NCBI GenBank assembly: GCA_000818945.1 | Contig: KN805435.1 | Span: forward strand, 118,444-182,443 | Reading direction: 5' to 3' | From: Schizochytrium sp. CCTCC M209059 | Taxonomy: Eukaryota; Sar; Bigyra; Thraustochytrida; Thraustochytriidae | Length of the DNA: 64,000 bases | Shown here: positions 57,801-64,000 of the stretch, piece by piece | How positions within the stretch are numbered: position 1 is the first letter of the stretch | Layout: each line of letters begins with the position of its first letter | The notes under the pieces: model-generated | The model's input: the letters and a program-made list of their open reading frames with translations, nothing else | Told to the model about the DNA's origin: nothing | Database searches by the model: none | Made by a program: the position numbers and the translations under genes

Positions 57801-59513
57801 ATAGTCCTCGTCTTCTTTGAAGCGGTAGGTCATGGCCTCGAGAGCACATTGCTCCTCGTAGATCCATTTTTGCGGGCCTTTTCTTCGCAGCATGCCAATG
57901 TACTCGTAAATTATGCCCGCAACGTAAATCCAATTGATGAGCCCTTGCATGGTCAGACGCACCTGGATAAGGACGACTGAGCTCGAAGTGTTGTGCTCAA
58001 AGCCGTTGATTTCTGACGAGCAGCCACTATCAAGTCCCGTTGCCCAGCCGCGAGACTTGAGCTCCGCAAGAATCGAGCCGCGGGACTCGTGCCCCAAAAG
58101 GTGGGCTATGTAGTTGGTCGAATAGGTTTTGTAGTGTTCATGCTGCGCGGGGATTTGCCACGTGATCGTCATGGATTGCGAGTCTGAAATAGGGGCGAAG
58201 CCAAAGACACAGCCAAGGGCATGGCCATCGATCCCTGCCTTGGGTAGCATGATGCTACGCGAGGATCCTTGGAGATCAGGCTCAAGAATGAGCTCCGAAA
58301 TGCCCTCATCCCGAAGGCGACGCGCCAACTTTGCGCGATGAGCACCCATACGCCAGGGTGCGCCTTGACCCTTGATCGTGGGGGTGATTGTGACAAGGGG
58401 ATCATCACGGCCATGGCGAACATTGGCAAACAGCTCGCGGACAGCCTCCTCTAGTTCATCAAGGCCTGTGTGGCCGACGATGGCGAGGCGCATGTTCGGC
58501 GCGACATAAAAACGATCATGGAACTTGCGAAGTTCGGCATGAACATCAATGCCATTCTGCATGGGTTGCGTCCGCAGGCTTTCTTCGTTGCCACAGGTGA
58601 AGCGCGCAAAGGGGGTTCCGGGTCGAGAGGTATCTCGCCAGATCTCAAGATGTCTGCAGTCGTCCATGTTGGATCGGATCGAGAACTCGGACTCGATTGC
58701 ATCGAGTTCACGTCCAGCCGCCTCCTCGAGCATGAGAGGATCGATGAAGAACTGGGCAAAAATGTCGAGTGCTTTGTACAATTCCTTTTGAAAGCACGAA
58801 AAAAAGTACACGGTGCGTTCGGTGTCGGTGTATGCATTGTTCGCTCCTCCATTTTGACTTAAAAAGACATCAAATTCGTTCTCGCGCGGGTATTTGGAGC
58901 TGCCCATGAAAAGCATGTGTTCTACAAAATGCGCAAGGCCGGGACATTCGTCGGGCTCCGCAAAGGAGCCTACTCCGACAGCCATGGAAACGTACGCAAT
59001 CCGGTTGGACTTGATGTCCATGTCCGGTGCACCGGGCATTTTTACAGTGGAGGGTTTGGTGTCGACATCATGCAAATCAACCTCTTTGGCAACCAACAGA
59101 GGTTCCTCTTCAGGAACGCCCTCGCAAGGGTGCCAAGCGTCGAGCTCCGAGGCCTCGGTCGCGATCCCGGCCTCGTTTTGGTGGCGGAGTGGCCGCACAA
59201 GCGCGGATGCGCGCCTTTGCGAGGCGCGTTTGGCCCCTGCTAGCGAAGCGTGCGGAGCGTGCGAAGCGCTCGAGATGACGGATGACGCATGGCTATGCCG
59301 CGAGCAAAGGGACGCCCTCTTGGAGAGCAGCGAGGTCCTCCTCGAGCTGCGGTGTTTATGAGCCTCTTTCTGCGCCGCTGCGCCCGGCGGACCTTGCTCC
59401 ATCTCCGCCTCGAACCCGAGGTCGCCCTCTTGCACCTTGCGGAGCGCGCCGGAGGCCGACCCGTCCTTCTCCGCGCTCACGAGCACGCACTCGAGGCCGT
59501 TTTCCAGGCGCAC
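54894..59513 (-). CDS. Nardilysin-like M16 metalloprotease with polybasic tail and CaaX box; start unresolved
   Basis: A zinc protease of family M16A (insulysin/nardilysin). About 1540 residues are seen from 59513, and the frame is open further upstream. RLENGLECVLVS is the first strand. A 130-residue Ser/Arg/Ala-rich insertion comes next, at the place where nardilysin has its acidic insertion. Then AVGVGSFAEP and the inverted zinc motif HFVEH, with the third ligand Glu about 81 residues after the first His, as in the family. Three more M16 domains fill the rest. The length exceeds insulysin (about 1000) and nardilysin (about 1150). The C-terminus is Lys/Arg-rich and ends KPCVVM, a CaaX box that predicts farnesylation. 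There is no in-frame ATG before the conserved strand; the nearest upstream ATG (59668) is out of frame by a length that one extra GAAA unit would correct. Confidence 0.88.
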   Translation of the reverse strand: MRLENGLECVLVSAEKDGSASGALRKVQEGDLGFEAEMEQGPPGAAAQKEAHKHRSSRRTSLLSKRASLCSRHSHASSVISSASHAPHASLAGAKRASQRRASALVRPLRHQNEAGIATEASELDAWHPCEGVPEEEPLLVAKEVDLHDVDTKPSTVKMPGAPDMDIKSNRIAYVSMAVGVGSFAEPDECPGLAHFVEHMLFMGSSKYPRENEFDVFLSQNGGANNAYTDTERTVYFFSCFQKELYKALDIFAQFFIDPLMLEEAAGRELDAIESEFSIRSNMDDCRHLEIWRDTSRPGTPFARFTCGNEESLRTQPMQNGIDVHAELRKFHDRFYVAPNMRLAIVGHTGLDELEEAVRELFANVRHGRDDPLVTITPTIKGQGAPWRMGAHRAKLARRLRDEGISELILEPDLQGSSRSIMLPKAGIDGHALGCVFGFAPISDSQSMTITWQIPAQHEHYKTYSTNYIAHLLGHESRGSILAELKSRGWATGLDSGCSSEINGFEHNTSSSVVLIQVRLTMQGLINWIYVAGIIYEYIGMLRRKGPQKWIYEEQCALEAMTYRFKEDEDYADVAEELSVRMLQQNGLDTDWLLDSSSRLEWDPDQVETILNHLRPELARVDLQSSLWGPERKVLSPRMESRTAPLRRVYNSDVIVRIDQYTQTRYWARFLRQDIIDLWNTLLDGSQTIVHVFDSDENDGEKKGAPKNENTTEPSNFDLDEGQVENSKPPLREMFDDQLERGFVMDRTAVRASFLQLPERNPFIPNDFSLLGALERLKMNEDEQALLLGTQVVISECKPVRRHVSAKLRDELTWNNLLVDGISNPRIVLTESELLRGPVEEKPETQRGTVIYYDVTRMRILVDYGSGLLAWHQLLGDGWAAGQKRVEVDTPGLELRIVGTASSITEMTSTSRRGQRFAAFAGFGRRRGPLHAFVPGMTSSSLSAAAQDKIAESMIEDIWSGFPSLDEAHLASVAPALVRVHLDESGPQGGGFMSGLRVWYSSNTATRVPRTEINVRLVCPLLSAQPVFVVLADLLAQLWTEAVVNESFLASLAGLDVSISSNDEGLYLNLSGITDRIISLLDTVFAMLASIAAMSRKYGLQGEGDEASEDMEPLFGLIPRAVCHAQRAHLLQTYENEASHFTSEGPVSSAMYKVLVNGSWRPETLLKATMLVKFSEVADFAALLLRRSNVDACVSGNVDASMAEESYRILAKHLESFSHKGLPETNLPEVSALEVPVARVNPNKSDVWSAVTGLVHPLEAIEFVGHSADLYFQLGPDTLEVRLLAEVIELLIKEPIFAVLRTQLQLGYMVQASVVSVRGVLGMLVEVTSNKFTPPEIAMYVDDFLADFYKGLAEMDIEDFHKNVCALARSKLEEERSIRQQADRLWEAISLQPFRSPATFEWKSNVQEIEYLRHSLSRKSVLAAFAHWLLPSSPHRRRISVLVFGVGYEKDCVEEIMARSKYISMIDSDFIYKSTASCVPSLTRACIPPIEAQDKRKQNQSQTSKKKKQANGGSSRRSGGGDTADKTRPTRAGKPCVVM

Positions 59514-59620
59514 GAGGCGGTACTCCTTGCGGTCATTCTCGCTGCGCCATGCGTCGAGGCTCTCCGCGCCGGCCCCGGCCGCCGCCGCCGCCCGCGCCGC
59601 CTCGCGCTCCCTCGTCTCGC

Positions 59621-59652
<32 letters not shown>

Positions 59653-59654
59653 TC
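59621..59654. repeat. (TTTC)8 microsatellite next to the M16 protease start
   Basis: Eight full TTTC units (GAAA on the minus strand, 59623-59654) plus a partial one. On the minus strand they lie between the ATG at 59668 and the first recognisable codons of the M16 protein. Confidence 0.95.
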
Positions 59655-59668
59655 GTTCTCCCAGTCAT

Positions 59669-60196
59669 TCTCTCCGGCCCGAAGTCGAGTTTAGCCAGCA
59701 GCGCGAGTATAGTCGTGTGTAGGATCGACCGGAAAGCCGAGTGTTTCTGTGCGTGTGCAGGTGCAGAGAAGTGGGCACGTGCAGTGCACGCGCTGGACAA
59801 ACGCCCAATTTGCCCTTCCACGCTACTTTCGCTCGCGCGCGGCAGCGGCAGGCTGCAGGCCTGCGAGAAGCAAGCGAGCAACGATCGCGGGCGCCGTGCG
59901 CGCGCGCCCTGCGGAAAACGCGCCGAGGCCACGCAGCGCACTACCTCGGGGAGTTCAGGCGCAGCGCCATGCTCTTGTCGAACCGGCGCTTCCTAGATAC
60001 GTCGCTACCGACACACCGCCGGAGCGACACACTCTATCTTGTGAGCAATCTGCTCAAGAACTCCACAGACCACAAACACGCACGCGACGTTGCGAGTATG
60101 TAAAGTGGTTCACTTGTTTGTTGGACTTCTTCAAGTTCTTTCCCCGACGGGGTATTTGCGCGTCTTCTCTCGCTTTGTGCCGAGCATAGTGGCAGC
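59669..60196. other. Intergenic region, no gene recognised
   Basis: 5' flank of the M16 protease on one side and of the TIR-like relic on the other. GC-rich in the middle; the frames there are Arg/Ala-rich low-complexity. Confidence 0.5.
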
Positions 60197-61071
60197 ATGA
60201 GTATGCGTCCACGCGCCTCGCATCTTGCAGGGAAGCAGGCCATTTTTCGTTTTGGCTTGGCAGAGTTCGCGCTCGAGGAAACTGACGATCAAATCCGGCT
60301 GATTGCTGTTCCTGGGACGGAGCAACCTGCCAGCGCTCTGAAAACGCTCATCAACATGTTTCGCCGCGCCCGCGACGCCGTGTTCACGGATTTACCTTGA
60401 GAGCTGCATCTGCAGTCTCTAAACGACTGCTCTATTCGTGTCGAGTACGATGAGCTGGTGGCGTCTCGCAACGTGAAGGCTGGCGCCATTGCGTCGGTGG
60501 GCCTGGACAATGCACGTGACGCTAATCTTGTATCGTTCTCCACAGATGGTTCTTTCAAAGAGGAGGAGTATATAGATACGGGCTACGTGGAGCAGGCGTC
60601 AGTTCGACGGCTGGGAGCTGGTCTGGAGTATCACGTTTTTTTGAGCCACCGACAGAAGGCCTCCGGGGACACATGCAACCTCATTGCAGAGAAACTAAAC
60701 TGACAAATCGGAGCCGAAAGGTGTGGTCTGATCAGGAGAGTCAAGGCAATTTGGCGGAGGACGCCATGCGTCGCGGCATTTGAGCGTCAAAGTACTATCT
60801 GATTTTCCTCTCAGGACAGTGTTTGAGGTCCAAGTGCGCATGGAGCTTGAGGCGGCGCTGAAGGAAGAAAAACCTATTTTGCTCGTGCATGAGAGCGACC
60901 CAAATCGAACTGGCTTTGATACATTTTGCAGCTACATCGAGTCGGCTCCGGATGCTGTCAAACATCTCTTTCGAGAGATTTCGAGGGACAGAGTCGATGC
61001 CGTTTCAGCGTTGTCTTTACTTGGCGGAGGCCTTTTATGAGGAGCTCATTGCTCGAGTTGATGCCAACTGA
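60197..61071 (+). pseudogene. TIR-like domain gene, broken by stops and frameshifts
   Basis: From the ATG at 60197 the frame runs to a TGA at 60398, continues in the same frame to a TGA at 60701, and then the homology hops frames. YHVFLSHRQKASGDTC (about 60629-60676) is the first strand and box 1 of a TIR-like domain. VWSDQES (about 60723) follows in another frame. YYLIFLS, EEKPILLVHESD and EAFYEELIARV lie in further frames to about 61071. In intact relatives these would be one continuous domain used for protein contacts or NAD cleavage in immune-type or signalling proteins. At least two in-frame stops and three frameshifts make this a pseudogene. Upstream codons are protein-like but unrecognised. 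Confidence 0.7.
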
Positions 61072-61202
61072 TCAGTTCTTACCTCTGATAAAGGAAATGA
61101 AAAAAGCGCTAGGTTACAGTGTTACGTTGTTGCGTTGTTTGTTTGTTGGTTCGGTTGTTTGCTTGCTTGCTTGCTTGTTTGTTTGATGCTGCAGTGGAGC
61201 TA

Positions 61203-62360
61203 TCAGACGACTTGTTCATCATCATTGGCGGGGCGATCCTGTGATAGAAGCCGCACGGCGGCAGAAGCTAGTTCATGCTTAAGTTCAAGTTCATGCAGCT
61301 TATCCTCCAGGAAAGATGTTTGCGCCCGTAAAAGTTCCTGTAAAGTACACTTTTCAGCCAAAAGAGCTCGACGAGAGGCTGCCTCGCGGACTGTCGCAAT
61401 ACGCTCCAGTGCGTTCCGTTCGCCCCGGAGTAAAGCCCTCTCATGTTCAAGTTGCCCTCGAAGCATCTCACGTTCTGTGCGCAAAAGACTCCTTGCCGCC
61501 TCACGTTCAGCGGAAAGCTGCTTGGCGAAAACCTCTTGCTGTGTTTGCATTTCTCGCCGATGAGCTTCCTCGCTTGCGCGCATCTCACGCAGAAAAAAAC
61601 TATGTTCCCGAGATTGGCTTTTATCGCGCACGCGCGCAATAGCGCTCTGCCGAGCATGATTTCGTTCACGTGGGAAATTAGAATAGCATTCGTCATCGCG
61701 TGCAGCCCCCTGCGCATAACAAAACGATCGAGAACCTTGGGACGGAGAATAAACTTCTTGCGCACATCCAGAAAAGCTATCAATGTGTATATTTGCTTCC
61801 GGCGTCTGCACCTCGTGTGATAGCTTTTCAGATTCTGGTTCTGGGCTGAAAAACCGAGCCGCAACGATACAAATTTGATCTTCCGGAGCAAGATCCGCCA
61901 AGGCTTGCCAGGGAATTTGTTCTCGAATACATTCTTGACGCGTGCGCGTCGTGCATAGTACTCGTTGCCATAATGGAGGCATATTCGGCACTGAGTGGTC
62001 CACGATGTAAATAACGGGCGCTTGCTCGGACAAGGTATTGTCGCATGCGCGAACAATCCAAACTTGGTCACCTTCAAGACACCAAACACGCTCGACGAAA
62101 AGTCCACGTGAAGCAATGATCTCCAGGGTTGATGTCCCTGTTTTGCGGGACCCGTCGGCTTTGTTGTTGTTGTTGTTGCTGTTGTTGTTGTCGACCTTGT
62201 TGCTGCTATTGTTGTTGCTGGTCATGTAGTGCGGATCACTAAGGTAGACTTCGGCGAGGATGCGCGACTCGGCGTCTGGAGGCTTTGAACCATCAAAAGT
62301 GCCTTCGAGCACGAGTACCTGGAGAACGCGACCGCACGTCGAGGCCGCCGCCGCCGCCAT
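61203..62360 (-). CDS. Coiled-coil protein with Asn repeat, unknown function
   Basis: The 385-residue product starts MAAAAAS at 62360 (the upstream frame has only non-ATG starts). Residues about 12-110 form a possible beta-rich domain (VLQVLVLEGTFDG, RVWCLEGDQVWIVRA), interrupted by an Asn-rich tract (about residues 47-65) encoded by a near-perfect aac/ttg microsatellite. From about residue 235 to the end it is a long Arg/Glu coiled coil. The family is not recognised. The N-terminal part could be a lipid- or protein-binding beta sandwich; the coiled coil suggests a structural or scaffolding role. Confidence 0.65.
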   Translation of the reverse strand: MAAAAASTCGRVLQVLVLEGTFDGSKPPDAESRILAEVYLSDPHYMTSNNNSSNKVDNNNSNNNNNKADGSRKTGTSTLEIIASRGLFVERVWCLEGDQVWIVRACDNTLSEQAPVIYIVDHSVPNMPPLWQRVLCTTRTRQECIREQIPWQALADLAPEDQICIVAARFFSPEPESEKLSHEVQTPEANIHIDSFSGCAQEVYSPSQGSRSFCYAQGAARDDECYSNFPRERNHARQSAIARVRDKSQSREHSFFLREMRASEEAHRREMQTQQEVFAKQLSAEREAARSLLRTEREMLRGQLEHERALLRGERNALERIATVREAASRRALLAEKCTLQELLRAQTSFLEDKLHELELKHELASAAVRLLSQDRPANDDEQVV

Positions 62361-62718
62361 GGGTTCAAGCAAGCTAAACAAGCCAGAGAGGTCTACTGCG
62401 TCGTCTGCACTGCGCCGTCTGGCTCGTATTCCCGCTCTTCGTTCAATTGGAACACGTAGGATGCTTTGGAATTTCTGTATATTTTATCTTACGCATAAAC
62501 TTTTACTATTAGCCAACCCTGACAGCTCTACTAGGATGTGCATGCTTGCTGCCGTTGCCACGGAGGTGGCGAGCCACTCTTAAAAATAAAGGCTGCTGCT
62601 AAGGCTTGCCTTCGAACGGGCGCCATAAAATGTCCCAGGTTTTTCTTCTCGTGATTCATTTTTTTCTTCCCCCCCCCCCCGCCCCCCCTTTTTTCGTTTA
62701 AAGGTGGTCGGTCAATTT
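62361..62718. other. Intergenic region with poly-C tract
   Basis: A 358-base spacer between two minus-strand genes. It contains T and C homopolymer runs at about 62659-62692, downstream of the MFS gene stop. Nothing else recognised. Confidence 0.55.
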
Positions 62719-64000
62719 TCATATTCGGAAATTCTTGGACTCGGGCAAGTAGCGCACAAGAATAGCGAGACAAATGACGTAGAGCGACGAATAAAACAAA
62801 AAGGTCGCCCCCGGCCCAAAGGTCTTGATTGTGCTGAGCATAGTGCCATTGCATACAATCGAGAAAAAGGACATGGACGAAGCTCCAATAGCCATCCCCT
62901 TTGCTCGGTGCTCTTGCACAAACAATTCCGGAAGAACAACCAGAAATAGCGTGCCAGGGCCTACTTGATAAGCCATCATTATCGTCAAAAGACCGCCAAC
63001 AACAAGAACGTGAGCATTGTGTAAGTTGGACAAAAAGGTGAGCCCAACGACCACATAGGCCACGACGATCACGAGCAGTCCCCACAAGAGCATCATGCGG
63101 CGAAGAAAACGCTCAATGACCACTAGAACGAGGATCATGGCAGGAATATTGGCTGCTGAAATGATGAGTGCAGTCACGAGCGAGTCTTCGCCGCCCATGC
63201 CGGCATCCTGAATGATTTGGGGACCATAAAAAATGATCGCGTCAGACGCATTGTTTGTGAATGCGAGCACCACCGCTAGCGCGCAGCGACCGTAAAAGCC
63301 GAATTGCCCTTCGTAGCTACTCGTTGGGGCGGAGTCGTTGCTCTCCTCGCTCTCCATGGGGGTTTCTTCACGCGAAGCCCGAGCAAACTCTTCCTCGTCC
63401 ACTTCGTCGGATTCTCGTGCGCTCTGCGCTTCAAGGTTGCTACCATGCGCAGGGACGACCTCGTATGCAGGCTCGATGCGCGAGGCCAGCCAAGCTTTGG
63501 ACTCGGCGCGGTTCCACACGGAAACGAGAAAGAGAAGCAGGGCAGCACCCGGGACGCCTCCACAGGCGACCGTCACTTGCCATCGCTTGGCAGACAGTTG
63601 CACCACGTATGGCAGCGTAAACCCAATAACGATACCGACTTGCGCCAGGGACACGAGCAAGCCGCGATGTGCAAGGGGCGCCGACTCGGCCACAAGCATG
63701 GGGACCGTGAGGATATTGATGCCGTTCGCCACGCCCGAGACGGCCCGCGCCACGAGCAAGATCTCAAAGCGGTCCGCGAGCGCGCCCAAGACTGCGCCGC
63801 ATACGTTGCAGACGGCCCCGAAGGCGACCAGGTTGCGCCGCCCGAACTTGTCGAGCAAGAGGTTCCCGAGCACGAGCATGGAGACGGCGTCCGTGACCGT
63901 GGCCATGGAGCTGATCATCTGCATCTGCGCCACCGTCAGCGCGAAATCCTCGGCCACCTGGTCCAGGTACGCGCTGGCGCCCACATTGTACCCGTACACG
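62719..64000 (-). CDS. MFS sugar-porter family transporter, 5' end outside the window
   Basis: A 12-helix sugar or polyol transporter of the plasma membrane. 426 residues are visible; the N-terminal part (the beginning of helix 1) lies beyond the right edge. Visible motifs: GYNVGA in helix 1, DKFGRR in the helix 2-3 loop, a GxxxGI-type stretch in helix 4-5, a long acidic Ser-rich loop between helices 6 and 7 (about nucleotides 63330-63460), and YLPESKNF at the C-terminus, the sugar-porter PESK/PETK-type end. The central loop lacks the canonical PESPRW. Substrate unknown. Confidence 0.85.
   Translation of the reverse strand, partial: VYGYNVGASAYLDQVAEDFALTVAQMQMISSMATVTDAVSMLVLGNLLLDKFGRRNLVAFGAVCNVCGAVLGALADRFEILLVARAVSGVANGINILTVPMLVAESAPLAHRGLLVSLAQVGIVIGFTLPYVVQLSAKRWQVTVACGGVPGAALLLFLVSVWNRAESKAWLASRIEPAYEVVPAHGSNLEAQSARESDEVDEEEFARASREETPMESEESNDSAPTSSYEGQFGFYGRCALAVVLAFTNNASDAIIFYGPQIIQDAGMGGEDSLVTALIISAANIPAMILVLVVIERFLRRMMLLWGLLVIVVAYVVVGLTFLSNLHNAHVLVVGGLLTIMMAYQVGPGTLFLVVLPELFVQEHRAKGMAIGASSMSFFSIVCNGTMLSTIKTFGPGATFLFYSSLYVICLAILVRYLPESKNFRI

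Noticed and set aside
1..64000. tRNA, rRNA, CRISPR or transposase genes
   Set aside because: Looked for tRNA B-box-like sequences, rRNA-like blocks, regularly spaced repeats and transposase or reverse-transcriptase motifs; none was convincing. A covariance-model search would be decisive.

Overview
This is eukaryotic nuclear DNA, GC-rich and gene-dense. Most genes are long uninterrupted reading frames, a few carry short introns, and there are many microsatellites and one 968-base assembly gap. The gene content (nardilysin-like M16 protease, SLC44 and SLC35 transporters, Rab18, syntaxin-18, twinfilin, PP1, PDS5) and the compact structure suggest a stramenopile-like protist, most likely a thraustochytrid (Labyrinthulomycetes). 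That assignment is inferred from style, not proven. No virus, prokaryotic operon, CRISPR array or tRNA was recognised.

Layout. 0.7-12 kb: cohesin regulator PDS5 (-), ethanolamine/choline kinase (+), a coiled-coil Cys-pair protein (-) and a FolC-type folate ligase (+). 12-14 kb: a membrane-anchored lipase of bacterial family I.5 type (-). 14-18.3 kb: a gene-poor, repeat-rich stretch with a GAATTC-like array, an interrupted reading frame, a small secreted glycine-zipper protein, its partly duplicated 5' region, and one intact plus one decayed copy of a tiny Cys-rich secreted peptide. 18.4-19.9 kb: a nine-exon leucine-rich-repeat gene, reconstructed here, with one repeat per exon and a C-terminal CaaX box. 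20.7-27.1 kb: twinfilin (-), an SLC35B-type nucleotide-sugar/PAPS transporter (+), a two-exon Rab18 (+) and a three-exon Tim17-fold protein resembling complex I NDUFA11 (-). 27.8-28.8 kb is a run of N.

29.3-46 kb: an LRR-PP2C phosphatase (+) with an unresolved start, syntaxin-18 (+), a 907-residue unknown membrane protein (-), a PP1-like phosphatase (+), an isocitrate-lyase/PEP-mutase family enzyme (-), a 76-residue two-exon protein (+), an SLC44 choline-transporter-like protein (-) and a mitochondrial carrier (-). 47-64 kb: a Pro/Thr-repeat membrane protein (-), a SUFU-domain-like protein with an MGGC start (-), two tandem alpha-carbonic anhydrases (+) both ending in CaaX boxes, a coiled-coil protein (+), a nardilysin-like protease (-) ending in a polybasic tail plus CaaX, a TIR-like pseudogene (+), an Asn-repeat coiled-coil protein (-) and a sugar-porter MFS gene running off the right edge (-).

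The most unusual theme is predicted lipid anchoring. Rab18, the LRR protein, both carbonic anhydrases and the M16 protease carry C-terminal prenylation motifs, and the SUFU-like and LRR-PP2C proteins have MGxC-type starts. The second is the modular LRR gene, whose eight introns are all phase 2, in an otherwise intron-poor window. The third is the start of the M16 gene, where a (GAAA)n tract leaves the only nearby ATG exactly one repeat unit out of frame.
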